25,173 nucleotides of DNA, taken from the NCBI GenBank assembly GCA_050699815.1, contig JBOHFT010000052.1:1-25173 (forward strand), written 5' to 3'. The notes under the pieces were generated by a model that saw nothing but the letters and a program-made list of their open reading frames with translations, had not been told where the DNA came from and did not search any database. The position numbers were made by a program, and so were the translations under genes. This stretch comes from GCA-003244245 sp050699815 (GTDB lineage: Bacteria > Actinomycetota > Actinomycetes > Mycobacteriales > Pseudonocardiaceae). This document shows, piece by piece, positions 7,063-15,033 of this stretch; the stretch's first letter is position 1; the number at the start of each line of letters is the position of its first letter.

Positions 7063-8317
7063 GACTGGTCAGGCCGACACGTCCAGCCAGCTGTTCCAGC
7101 TCCAGGGCACGGGTACCCGATGCACCACGCCGAAGCTCGTCAAGAAGGTCAAGGGCGATCGGGCGGCACCGTATTTCCTCCGGGAACAAGCGATCAGCAG
7201 TGAGCAGTGTAGCTATTGCCTCATCACGGCGACCAGCAAGACTAAGCCCCCGCGTCAGGTCGAGGTAGTAATTGGCCCGCCGCTCCTTAGGCAGCCGGTT
7301 CAAACCCTCGGGCGTGACGTGGTGAGCCGCCTGAACAGCGCCCGCACCATCACCCAAATCAAGCAGCACGGCGACCTGATGCAGATGGACATTGGTGGGA
7401 CCAAAGGCGGTAAAGCACTCGTTGCCGTCATAACCGAGCTGGCGGGCCACACCGTGGCCTTCCTCCAGCAAGTCACGAGCCACCGCAGGATTGTTCGCCC
7501 GCGCAGCCACCACCGCGCCCATAAGAAACAGCATGCCGTACAGCGACAACAACGCCGCAGAACCACTCCCGCGTCCCGGCTCCAGCCGGTCAATGTCGGC
7601 CCGTACGAGCTCAAGGGCCTGGTCGTAGTGGGCCATGACCATCAGCCCCTGCGTTACCCGGCGGGCAGCATCGCTGATGAGCAGACTGTCGCCCGTCTCC
7701 TCGGCCAGGACCAATCCCCGCTCAGCGGCCAACCACGCCAGGTCACCCTCTTTCAGCTTCCACAGCGTCGAGGCCGTCACCTGATACGCCTGTGACAACA
7801 GCATGCGGGCACGCCGCGCTGGCTCATCAGCACCCAGATAGGCGGCCACGGCCAACTGCCCGGTGATGAGCAGACGCGGCAGCACCTGCCCGAGCACCGG
7901 CCAGTGCCCGTTCTGAAACGCTGTCCAGGCATAGACGACCTGCTGTGCGAGCCGGTCAAGATCCGGCGGTTCAGCAACGTCACTGCCCGTAGGAACGAAC
8001 ACCCGGCTGACAGCCTGGTAGGACTGCACGGCGGCACGAATCGCCGACACTTCGAACACATCCAGGCAGTGCCTGGCCTGGCCGACTTCCGTGGTATCGG
8101 TCAGCGTCTCGACTGAGATGTGCAGAACCTCGGCCACCCGCTCCAGCATCGGCAAGCGCAGCAGCCCGCGCTCACCGCTTTCCACTTTGTCTACCCAACT
8201 CAGCGACCGCTCGCACTGCTCAGCGAACTGCCGGCGGGTCAGACCACGGCGAGCCCGCCACCGGGCAACCCGCCGGCCGATCTCACGCCGCCGCTCGCTG
8301 GCATCGTCAGAAGACAC
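7055..8317 (-). CDS. XRE-family regulator with TPR-like domain
   Basis: The 420-residue protein starts at GTG 8317 with GGAG nine bases upstream. Residues about 11-70 are a clear XRE helix-turn-helix: IGRRVARWRARRGLTRRQFA, then CERSLSWVDKVESGER, then LPMLERVAEVLHISVETLTD. The remaining 350 residues are helical repeats (for example LEEGHGVARQLGY and ARRVTQGLMVMAHYDQALEL) in the style of the actinobacterial XRE/TPR regulators that bind small ligands. Its stop overlaps the flavoprotein start by eight bases. A divergent region of about 370 bases upstream separates it from two small plus-strand genes, which are natural candidates for its targets. It is similar in overall plan to the partial regulator at position 1. 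Confidence 0.9.
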   Translation of the reverse strand: MSSDDASERRREIGRRVARWRARRGLTRRQFAEQCERSLSWVDKVESGERGLLRLPMLERVAEVLHISVETLTDTTEVGQARHCLDVFEVSAIRAAVQSYQAVSRVFVPTGSDVAEPPDLDRLAQQVVYAWTAFQNGHWPVLGQVLPRLLITGQLAVAAYLGADEPARRARMLLSQAYQVTASTLWKLKEGDLAWLAAERGLVLAEETGDSLLISDAARRVTQGLMVMAHYDQALELVRADIDRLEPGRGSGSAALLSLYGMLFLMGAVVAARANNPAVARDLLEEGHGVARQLGYDGNECFTAFGPTNVHLHQVAVLLDLGDGAGAVQAAHHVTPEGLNRLPKERRANYYLDLTRGLSLAGRRDEAIATLLTADRLFPEEIRCRPIALDLLDELRRGASGTRALELEQLAGRVGLTSHG

Positions 8318-8690
8318 GGTGACCTACTCCAAGTCCCGTAGGAGGTTGCAGGATGCTGTCACCCTGCGCCGGGTGGGACCGTACCAGCCACTCCAGGCAG
8401 GTCAGCGCCTGACGCTCCACGCCTTCCCGGCATTAGACACTTTGTACGACGGTACGTAATCGCCAGGCCCCTAGCGTTCTCTCCAGGCCCCAGAGCCGGG
8501 AAGACGGCTCACCCGGCAGCGCGGTAGGTGCCCTGGCTGGTTATCTGCATGGTCGCTCACGTCCCTCCCCCGAGCGTGAGCAACCCACCAGCAGGGCACG
8601 AACGCCCCGTGACCGCGCTGCCCTGGTGAGGTTCGCGCCGGTTCTGGGTGCCGCCCACAAAACGGAGCACAAGCTTGGGATATCTCGTTC
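8318..8690. other. Divergent control region between the XRE/TPR operon and the small zinc-finger gene
   Basis: No gene is supported in these 370 bases. A GTACGA-C-GGTACGT repeat lies at 8444-8457, with two GTAC cores, inside an AT-richer patch (TTAGACACTTTGTACGACGG). A seven-base inverted repeat, GCTCACG at 8555-8561 with CGTGAGC at 8575-8581, lies nearer the plus-strand gene. Either could be an operator for the adjacent XRE regulator, but nothing in the sequence proves binding. Confidence 0.4.
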
Positions 8691-8924
8691 ATGTATACGG
8701 CAGGTGAACAGACAACACGTCCCTTTGCCTGGTTCCCCCTGGCCGGACACCGGCACGCCATTGACCGGCGTGATCGCCATGTACCACTCGATACCCCGAT
8801 GCATTGTCTATGCGGAGCGGTTCATCCACGCGGAGCTGAGGGAGATATGGAATGGCTGTGGGAGACCTGTGAAGCGTGTTGGGGGGAGGCGTGTCGGATT
8901 GTGGGGGGACGGAAAGAGAGGTGA
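8691..8924 (+). CDS. Small zinc-finger-like protein
   Basis: A 77-residue product. FAWFPLAGHRHAI near the start is followed by a metal-binding-type pattern: HCLCGAVHP at about residues 38-46 and WLWETCEACWGEACRIV at about 55-71. The paired CxC/H and CxxC elements with the WLW-x-TCxxC context recall small actinobacterial zinc-finger proteins that lie beside XRE regulators. Metal binding is predicted, not shown. The ATG at 8691 has no clear ribosome-binding site; no better in-frame start stands out. It is transcribed away from the XRE/flavoprotein pair and is probably followed by the small gene at 9116, about 190 bases downstream. Function unknown. Confidence 0.6.
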   Translation: MYTAGEQTTRPFAWFPLAGHRHAIDRRDRHVPLDTPMHCLCGAVHPRGAEGDMEWLWETCEACWGEACRIVGGRKER

Positions 8925-9115
8925 ACGGTGGGTGAAGCAAACCGGAACAAGAGTCCAGGCACCGGCCCCCGGCCAGCACCCACGGCGGTTGAGCGCTGCA
9001 ATCCTCCGTATCGCTCCCGCCTGGACTGGCCGGGGGCCACCTTGCCTGAAATTCATGAAGCTTCATGAGCACGAATCCTGAAAACACTGACAAGCGAACC
9101 TGAACGATCAAGGCC

Positions 9116-9316
9116 ATGAACGAAGCAGACCGGGAATTGCTGATGCTGCTGGGTACCGTCGGCATCAAAGTCAGTGAAATAGTTACGGGCCTGTTCGAAG
9201 ACAGCTTGCGCTGTGACGAGCAGGTGGTGTTTGCAAAACAGCTCAGTGAACTGGCTGAGGGATTCCGCCGACGGGCACACCGGACTCCGCTAATAATTGA
9301 TCTTGAAGCCACATGA
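9116..9316 (+). CDS. Small hypothetical protein, 66 residues
   Basis: The product, MNEADRELLMLLGTVGIKVS and onward, is predicted to be almost entirely amphipathic helix (VSEIVTGLFEDSL, then VVFAKQLSELAEGFRRRAHR). There is no signal peptide or membrane segment. AAGG lies close upstream of the ATG. The reading frame and codon use fit a real gene better than the long minus-strand frame that covers the same bases. I do not recognise a named family. Its place beside the zinc-finger-like gene, on the far side of the XRE control region, suggests a linked function. Confidence 0.5.
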   Translation: MNEADRELLMLLGTVGIKVSEIVTGLFEDSLRCDEQVVFAKQLSELAEGFRRRAHRTPLIIDLEAT

Positions 9317-9501
9317 GCAGCACGGGCGGGTTCAGTACTTCCTGGGAGCGGGCACGACTCCATCCTTTCAAAGGTTGAAGTCTCCACCGAAACCGGGGCG
9401 GTTCACTTGCCGACGAATGCAACCGGTGCGGGGATCTACTGACCACGTCGCCCGAAAAGACCCTGATCGTATCAAGAAGAAGAGGCGCTGCGTCACCGTG
9501 G

Positions 9502-9544
9502 AAGGCCCTGCAGGCCCCGGGTTGCCCGGGGCCTGCAGGGCCTT
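9502..9544. terminator. Strong hairpin between convergent genes
   Basis: Two perfectly complementary 20-base arms (9502-9521 and 9525-9544) are separated by a three-base loop TTG. The stem is almost all G-C at its centre, with AA/TT at its base. It lies 14 bases past the stop of the minus-strand secreted-protein gene and downstream of the small plus-strand gene, so it can stop transcription from both sides. There is no long T run on either side. Confidence 0.75.
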
Positions 9545-9558
9545 TCTGAGCGGCGCTC

Positions 9559-11109
9559 CTACCGGCCAGAGAGATCCCACGGAATGCTGCCCACCTGGAA
9601 GGCGGTGATGTGACCGCCGCCGGTGAGTGAGGTCGGCACGGTGACGGTGGTCACCGCGCCGGTGGAGGTGTCCACCATGTCGATCTTCCCATCACCGCCC
9701 CGGGTGACGAAGGCGTGGCGCCCATCCGGCGTGATGGCCGCGAACCGCCGCTCGTAGGTCGGGTAGGTCGGAGCGACGCCGTCCACCGGACCGTTGGTCA
9801 TCTGGTCCAGGTTGACCGTGCGGACGATCTGCAGGTAGGTCGGCGAGCTCGGGCGCACGTCGATGATCTTCAGCTGGTCCTTGCCGCCCGGGACCTTCGG
9901 CCTGATGATCGGCTCGACGGCGAAGGTCTGTGAGACCGGGAAGCCTCGCGAGGTCGCTCCCGTCCCGACGTTGATGCGCCGGGCGGTCTTGCTCACCAGG
10001 TCGGCGACGTGGGCGTCGAGGCGGACGTCCTTCCAGTCGGTGGCGATGTTAGGGGTCTGGTCCACGTTGAGCGGCGTCATGATGTGCGCGCCGTCGGCCA
10101 TCACCCGCACCCGGTTGCCCTTGGCCAAGGTTAGTCCGTCCGCATTCCAGGGCACCGTGACGCGGTTTTCCAGCGACGTGCACAGCGTGAGAATGCACGG
10201 GAACACGGCGCCGAACCGTGAGTTGCATCGTAGGGGACCGCAGGCTATGTCGAACACGTCCAGGCCCAGGTTGGCGGGGTTCGGTGTCTGGTTCGGTGCC
10301 GTGCCCAGGTTGGGTGGCTCCGGGCCGGTCGTGATCCCGATCGTCCCGGTCACCGGGGAGCTGAAGCCCCCGTGGCTGTTCGGGCCCATCGGGAAGGTGC
10401 CCGTGGGTGTGACGTTGCCGCGAAGCAGCGCGGCGACGTTGTAGGCGCGCATCTCGTTGCCGCCCACGCCCGCGAAGAGAGCCAGGGGGTTGCCGCCGAA
10501 GAACGGAGTCAGGTCCTCGGTCGTGCCCTTCAGCGGGATCTCGAGCTGGGTGTTCGTGAACGTCCTGAGGTCGATGAGGTTGAGGATCTCAGTGCCGGGC
10601 GATGGACCTCCTCCGTTGGACGCGACGGCGTAGTAGCGGAAGAGGGGATCGATTGCCGTCCAGGGCGCCTCGTTTCCCAGCCGCGAGCTGACGCTGTTGA
10701 CGATGCTGGGCACTCCGGCAGCGTTGAGCTTGATGGCCATCGTCCGCTGCTGACTCTCGTCGTTGACGAGGATGCGGCCATCGGGCAAGACGATGACTCC
10801 TCCGTGCAGGGGATTGTTGGCGGCCGGGTCAGCGCCGGGGGGAGCCGATCCACTGCTGCCGAGTTTGATCCCGGTCAGCGTGCCGGTCAGCGTCATGCCG
10901 GGAACACGGTAGAAGTGGACCTTCGCGGCGGCGCCGTCGGACACCATCAGATAGCTCGGCCGCAGCGCCGGGAATCCCGGTGCCGCGCCAGCTGCGGTGA
11001 CGGAAAGCCCGAGCGCGAGCGTGCTCGCGACGACGAGCGCGAGCACGGCTCGCGGCGCCAGACGCTGGCGGCGTCGCGGGTACCCACCACTCGAATTGGT
11101 TCCTATCAT
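9559..11109 (-). CDS. Secreted beta-propeller-like protein of unknown function
   Basis: The start at ATG 11109 is chosen because GAGGAG lies eight bases upstream. The N-terminus has basic residues (YPRRRQRLAPR), a hydrophobic core (AVLALVVASTLALGLSVT) and an AGAAPG cleavage-like site, so a Sec signal peptide of about 42 residues is likely. The mature part of about 475 residues has short beta-rich repeats resembling a YVTN/quinoprotein propeller: ILVNDESQQRTMAIKLN, QLKIIDVRPSSPTYLQIVRT and FAAITPDGRHAFVTRGGDGK. Four cysteines cluster near residues 290-315 (CGPLRC and CILTLC) and may form disulfides. No catalytic signature is visible. It has no operon partner; a terminator hairpin follows it. 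Confidence 0.8.
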   Translation of the reverse strand: MIGTNSSGGYPRRRQRLAPRAVLALVVASTLALGLSVTAAGAAPGFPALRPSYLMVSDGAAAKVHFYRVPGMTLTGTLTGIKLGSSGSAPPGADPAANNPLHGGVIVLPDGRILVNDESQQRTMAIKLNAAGVPSIVNSVSSRLGNEAPWTAIDPLFRYYAVASNGGGPSPGTEILNLIDLRTFTNTQLEIPLKGTTEDLTPFFGGNPLALFAGVGGNEMRAYNVAALLRGNVTPTGTFPMGPNSHGGFSSPVTGTIGITTGPEPPNLGTAPNQTPNPANLGLDVFDIACGPLRCNSRFGAVFPCILTLCTSLENRVTVPWNADGLTLAKGNRVRVMADGAHIMTPLNVDQTPNIATDWKDVRLDAHVADLVSKTARRINVGTGATSRGFPVSQTFAVEPIIRPKVPGGKDQLKIIDVRPSSPTYLQIVRTVNLDQMTNGPVDGVAPTYPTYERRFAAITPDGRHAFVTRGGDGKIDMVDTSTGAVTTVTVPTSLTGGGHITAFQVGSIPWDLSGR

Positions 11110-11593
11110 GACACTCCTCAGTGATCTCAATTGGACACGATTCACTCTTTAGGCCAACTTTTTTGCAGCAATTAAGAGCCTGTCAATAATTGGCCAGAGT
11201 TGTTGATGTGAAGCGCTCGAAGATGGCTTCTGTATACCCACCTTGCCGCCACTGATGCGCACGTCGAGGCAAGCGGCGATGGTCAGCTCGGGTGCTCCCG
11301 AATCACCGTGTGATGTGCACAATCTAAGGCGCCCGACTCGTATGCAGCCGTCGGGTAGCTGCATTGCCGGCGCTAGGGTCGCCAGCACGTCATGGACGGA
11401 TCGTAGTGACTAAGCGGGCAGCAGGTGAGGACCTTTCCGTTCGGGGTGGACACAGCATGCGCCGGGTAAATCAGTAACTCAGGCCCGGCACGCGCTCGAC
11501 ACGGTCAGGTGAGAATAGACACGATAGAGTGATAAATGCAAGCCTCTGGCGGTAGCCAATCTGGCTCTCCTGCCGTCCCCGTGAGCGCAGGGC
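11110..11593. other. Gene-poor stretch upstream of the secreted protein
   Basis: No gene is convincing. A minus-strand frame at 11149-11388 (79 residues, from MLATLAPAMQLPDG) has weak third-position GC bias (near half), no ribosome-binding site and no recognised motif. It may be chance or a decayed gene. The promoter of the gene at 11109 should lie in 11110-11180, an AT-richer patch that includes ATTAAGAGCC. Confidence 0.35.
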
Positions 11594-11675
11594 CATGATC
11601 GTTTTTGGCGCAGGCTGTTCTCTTACTGAGGGTTCCTGGCTTGTCACGGTCAGGAGCGACCCTGAGGGAGACGGC

Positions 11676-11843
11676 GTGCGCGCTGCCAGGGTATGGCGAG
11701 CGGTGTTGGGGGTCGAGTACACGGTGGTTGAGGGGGTGGATCTGGAGCGGGCCGGGATCGAGGAGGTACTGGTGACCCGGGTAGGCGACCAGATCGACCG
11801 GGCTGACGCACCCGCTGTTGACACGATAGGGTGGTTAGTATGA
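11676..11843 (+). pseudogene. ISL3-family transposase, N-terminal stub
   Basis: A GTG at 11676 has GAGGGAG five bases upstream and encodes VRAARVWRAVLGVEYTVVEG and then VDLERAGIEEVLVTRV, the typical opening of actinobacterial ISL3 transposases. After about 45 residues the similarity ends and the frame stops at 11843. The zinc-binding cysteine cluster and DDE domain that should follow are absent. Bases 11611-11641 (GGCTGTTCTC and onward) could be the left terminal repeat of the element, but a right end was not found. The call rests on a short, eye-judged match. Confidence 0.5.
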
Positions 11844-11912
11844 AGTAAGGCATACCTAATACTCTACTCGCTGTGATCTTTTGATCACCACTGGTCTCGA
11901 TGGGGTGATCCT

Positions 11913-12371
11913 ATGAGGTACATACTGTCTGCGTCGACCATCGGAGCTGTCCAGTCCGTCTTCCGGATCGTGGTGGGCTTCCTGTTCGCCTGCCATGGAG
12001 CAGCCTCGCTGTTCGGGATCCTCGGCGGAGCCCGCGGCCGCGCCGGTGGCGTGGTTCCCTTTGGCGAATGGCCGAGCTGGTGGGCAGCGGTCATCCAGCT
12101 CGTGGGAGGAACCCTGGTGGCCGTCGGCCTGGGCACCCGTATTGCGGCTCTCATCTGCTCCGGCTCGATGGCCTACGCCTACTTTGTCGTCCACCAGGAC
12201 GACGGGATACTGCCCATCCAGAACGGTGGTGAGCTCGCCGCCCTGTACGCCTGGCTGTTCCTGCTCATCGCTGTCCTTGGCCCCGGCTCCCTCGCTGTGG
12301 CCGGCCTCTGGCGCCAGAACCGCCAGCGGCCGGCAGCGCCGCACCTGGATGGTCCAATCGCCGCAAATTAA
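11913..12371 (+). CDS. DoxX family membrane protein
   Basis: A 152-residue protein with four membrane segments: about residues 14-34, 52-72, 76-95 and 108-130. The first carries QSVFRIVVGFLFACHGAASL, a typical DoxX opening, followed by the GEWPSWWAAVIQLVGGTLVA segment between helices 1 and 2 and then YFVVHQDDGILPIQNGGELA. DoxX proteins are small integral membrane proteins of the thiosulfate-quinone oxidoreductase subunit/SURF4-like fold. In mycobacteria a relative takes part in an oxidative-stress membrane complex. The substrate here is unknown. It starts just after the ISL3 stub and has no operon partner. Confidence 0.9.
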   Translation: MRYILSASTIGAVQSVFRIVVGFLFACHGAASLFGILGGARGRAGGVVPFGEWPSWWAAVIQLVGGTLVAVGLGTRIAALICSGSMAYAYFVVHQDDGILPIQNGGELAALYAWLFLLIAVLGPGSLAVAGLWRQNRQRPAAPHLDGPIAAN

Positions 12372-12469
12372 TGATCTTGATTGGCCTGCTGGAAGCTGTT
12401 CGGCGCGCAGGACGGCGCGGCAGCGGAGGTATCCGCGACGGGACGGATGATCGGCGGCTGCTTGGAGAC

Positions 12470-12640
12470 GGTCTTGATGCTGCCCGGCTTGCCCTACGGC
12501 GACGTGCCGCGTTGCGGCTTGGCCCAGCGCTCGGCTTTGTGATCAGCTATAACGAACGGATGCTGGACGCGGCCAGACGACACGGCGTCGGTGTCGCACA
12601 TCCTGGCTGGCCACCTACGGAGCGCAGCTCCCCGTCGTGA
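12470..12640 (+). pseudogene. PIN-domain (VapC-like) toxin, C-terminal remnant
   Basis: The residues GLDAARLALRRRAALRLGPA, then LGFVISYNERMLDAARRHGV and GVAHPG, follow the C-terminal half of a PIN domain. There the family reads roughly (S/T)LDALHLA...ALGLGPFVTYDERL...A...G. The first catalytic acids, in the N-terminal half, are missing and no start with a ribosome-binding site exists, so this is a fragment. The Asp expected in the TYD motif is Asn here. The fragment has a small insertion between LDA and ALRLG. It follows the DoxX gene and lies on the same strand. Confidence 0.55.
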
Positions 12641-12763
12641 GCATTCGCCACCCCGCCCTCCTGTGGTGTGGGCATGTGGATGCGGCCCCGGCTGGATTTC
12701 TGCATCAAGCACCTGTGCCCACCCGGGCCGCCGAGCTCACCGCGATGCTCGTCGATCCGACCA

Positions 12764-14647
12764 TCAGCGCTGGAACCCCGGCACGCTCGAACCTGGAGCT
12801 CTGGGGATCGCCGCGGCCCCGCAGAACTGTTCCTTGGCCGCGAACGGGTCGGGGTGGACACGCAGCTGGGTGCGTCGCACAGAGCCGGTCAGGTTCTGGA
12901 GGAACCGGTTCCAGGACATCGGTTCTCGGACTGCCTCGTGAAGCTCACGCAGCTCCCCGCACTGGAGTGCCTGCCGGGCCGCGGCAATGGCAGCCGGAGT
13001 GAACCCGTCGGCGGCAGGCCCCGGCGGGGGCGGCACCGCGGGGTCTGCGTAGTCGGCAAAGAGCCACACCAGCGGTATCGGTTTCTCGTGGCCGGGCATC
13101 GCGCCGCGCTCGATCAGCTGGAAGTGGGCGTCCAGCGGATACGCGAGGCCGAAGACGTCCGCGATCCGGAAGTCTAGCGGTGCTACTGCCCCGGTGATGC
13201 CGAGGAAGCCGCCCGCTATCACGACCCGGGCTCCGGCGTCTGTCCGGGCTGGAGCGAGGACTGAGTCATCGTGCCCGTAGGCGAGTACCGGCTCATGCGC
13301 CGATGTCGCCCGGTCGACAGCGACCGGCAGCCAGGCGAAGCCGGGAAGCCATTTATCCGCACTGTCCGGATTGATTCGTTGCGTCCTCCACTCGGTGAAT
13401 AGCCGAATATTCTGGGTGACGATGCCGGGCGTCGTGCCGCCGCCGTCAAATGGTGTCCGCAGCGGGCTCATCGCTACGATGGCCCACGCGGTGATCACGG
13501 TCACAAAGGTGGCTGCAACGCGGGAGGCGGGGACGAGCAGAACCGGCAGGAGCAACAGGAAAAGCGGGGGCAGCAACATTCGGGCGTGCATGAAATCACC
13601 ACCGACCGCGATCGCATAGACGGCCAGCGTCAGGCTGGAGACGACGGGGGCCGCCAGGACGGCCAAATCTTTTGTTCGCGCCGGCGATGTCCCTTCTCTT
13701 CGGGTGGTGAACAGTGCCACGGTGATGACGAGGAAGCCGGCGGCGACGAGCGGCACGCTCAGCCAGTATGGCTCTATGAAATCTTTCAGGTAGGCGGCGC
13801 CGCGCCCCCAATTCGTTGCGGACGCCTCTTTTGCGAGGGCTGGCAGGGGAACAAGGAGGCCGTAGTACCCCGCTCGGAATATCTCATACCCGAGAGGCAG
13901 TGCACCGGCCGCGCACACGTTGAGCAGTATCCCCTTCCGGCTCGGCCCTGAATTCAGCAGCACTGCGATGAGGAACATGATTGTGACGACGCCGAGCTCT
14001 GGGCGGACCAGCGGGCCAAGGCCGATGACCGCGGAGATTGCCGCTAGCGCTCGGGGGTGTAGCGGCGAACGGCTGAGCACAAGTAGCCACCAGCACGTCG
14101 CAAGCCAGCAGCTCTGCAAACCGGACTCGAGGCCGCTCGTCGCGTAATCCCAGACCGGCGGCACTGCGAGCAGGATGACGATTCCAGCCGGCAGCAGGAG
14201 GGAACGGCCTGGCCGGCTTCCGTCGGAACCCGGATCGGGAGTGCTGTTACCTGGCGGCCGGTGAAAGCGGCGAGTCCCGTCGAGGGCGACGGCGAATCCC
14301 AGCCCCGTGAGCAGCAGGCCGCCAAATACCGCGATCTGCCCGACGTCCATCTTCGTCGTCCAGCCGGCCAATGCTAGGAGCCACTGCCAGAGTGCGCTCG
14401 TCGAAGACTCCGCACGTTCACCGATATTGAACACCGGGCCGTTGCCCGCGAGGATCTGGCGCACCGCGCGACTGTAGATCATCCCATCGTCAGACAGATG
14501 GCGCCTGAAGTAACCGAGGACGATGATGGCGGCAGCCGGGAAAATGACGACTGCAGCCTCCCAGTCTCTTGCCGCAGTCGGGTGCTTCCCGTTGCTGCCC
14601 TTAACTTCACGTGGTTGGAAGGTGACGCTATGGCCTGAAGCAATCAC
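12764..14647 (-). CDS. aftB: AftB-like terminal beta-(1->2) arabinofuranosyltransferase (GT-C)
   Basis: A 627-residue polytopic GT-C enzyme, the same length as mycobacterial AftB as I recall it. It has about ten membrane segments up to roughly residue 400, then an extracytoplasmic C-terminal domain. The first loop holds the paired acidic motif HLSDDGMIYSR (Asp53, Asp54) and then ILAGNGPVFNIGERAESSTS. Later family features are EIFRAGYYGLLVPLPALAKE, GGDFMHARMLLPP and the C-terminal CGELRELHEAVREPMSWNRF. The expected reaction is transfer of the terminal arabinofuranose from decaprenyl-phospho-arabinose to cell-wall arabinan. Start is GTG 14647 with AGGAAG seven bases upstream. It stands alone, away from the usual cell-wall gene cluster. 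Assignment to AftB rather than a sibling GT-C is by motif memory. Confidence 0.8.
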   Translation of the reverse strand: MIASGHSVTFQPREVKGSNGKHPTAARDWEAAVVIFPAAAIIVLGYFRRHLSDDGMIYSRAVRQILAGNGPVFNIGERAESSTSALWQWLLALAGWTTKMDVGQIAVFGGLLLTGLGFAVALDGTRRFHRPPGNSTPDPGSDGSRPGRSLLLPAGIVILLAVPPVWDYATSGLESGLQSCWLATCWWLLVLSRSPLHPRALAAISAVIGLGPLVRPELGVVTIMFLIAVLLNSGPSRKGILLNVCAAGALPLGYEIFRAGYYGLLVPLPALAKEASATNWGRGAAYLKDFIEPYWLSVPLVAAGFLVITVALFTTRREGTSPARTKDLAVLAAPVVSSLTLAVYAIAVGGDFMHARMLLPPLFLLLLPVLLVPASRVAATFVTVITAWAIVAMSPLRTPFDGGGTTPGIVTQNIRLFTEWRTQRINPDSADKWLPGFAWLPVAVDRATSAHEPVLAYGHDDSVLAPARTDAGARVVIAGGFLGITGAVAPLDFRIADVFGLAYPLDAHFQLIERGAMPGHEKPIPLVWLFADYADPAVPPPPGPAADGFTPAAIAAARQALQCGELRELHEAVREPMSWNRFLQNLTGSVRRTQLRVHPDPFAAKEQFCGAAAIPRAPGSSVPGFQR

Positions 14648-15033
14648 GGGCTTCCTTGTTCTCCGGGAGGTCGTCCGAGGATTTTAAGCAGTGGATCGGC
14701 AAGTACGCCACCGGGGTACTGCATCAGAACGTAGCCGAATCAGAACGTAGCCGCGGAACCACCGAACGGTATGGCCCGCACTTAGGGCGGGCCGTCGTTA
14801 TCAGCGTCACTCCGGCGCTAGCTACGTATCGTGTGGGTCGTGCACCCTGTGAGTGACGTTTGCGGTGATGTCCGGCCGCAATTAGCGATCATCAACGGTG
14901 CGTTGGACCTGTCGAGCTCACGCCGGCGACCGCCACCCTCGTCCGACACCTCATCTAACGGGGCTGGGGCGCAGCCCCGTTAGAGAGCTTAGAGAGCTTA
15001 GGCGGCACAATCGTCAATCTCGAGTCAACGGGC
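14648..15033. other. Intergenic stretch with a tandem repeat and two hairpins
   Basis: No gene is supported. It holds a tandem repeat ATCAGAACGTAGCCGA at 14723-14738 with a second copy at 14739-14753; a hairpin at 14773-14793 (GGCCCGC/GCGGGCC, seven-base loop); and a hairpin at 14955-14983 followed by a nine-base direct repeat (TAGAGAGCT, about two copies to 15000). A short frame from GTG 14851 ends at the second hairpin and is not convincing. Confidence 0.5.
14955..14983. terminator. Hairpin upstream of the DUF397 gene
   Basis: Perfect 12-base arms CTAACGGGGCTG and CAGCCCCGTTAG around a five-base loop GGGCG. It is followed directly by two copies of TAGAGAGCT rather than a T run. It may end a transcript from upstream or act as a barrier before the DUF397 gene at 15034. 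Confidence 0.5.

Noticed and set aside
8689..9387. A 232-residue minus-strand frame covering the two small plus-strand genes.
   Set aside because: Serine/arginine-rich shadow composition with no domain. The plus-strand frames have better starts and a metal-binding pattern.
11149..11388. A 79-residue minus-strand frame upstream of the secreted protein.
   Set aside because: Third-position GC is close to random, no ribosome-binding site and no motif; it also overlaps the likely promoter.
14851..14983. A short plus-strand frame with IINGALDLSSS, reminiscent of a STAS-domain opening.
   Set aside because: Only six or so residues match, the continuation is arginine- and proline-rich, and the hairpin ends it.
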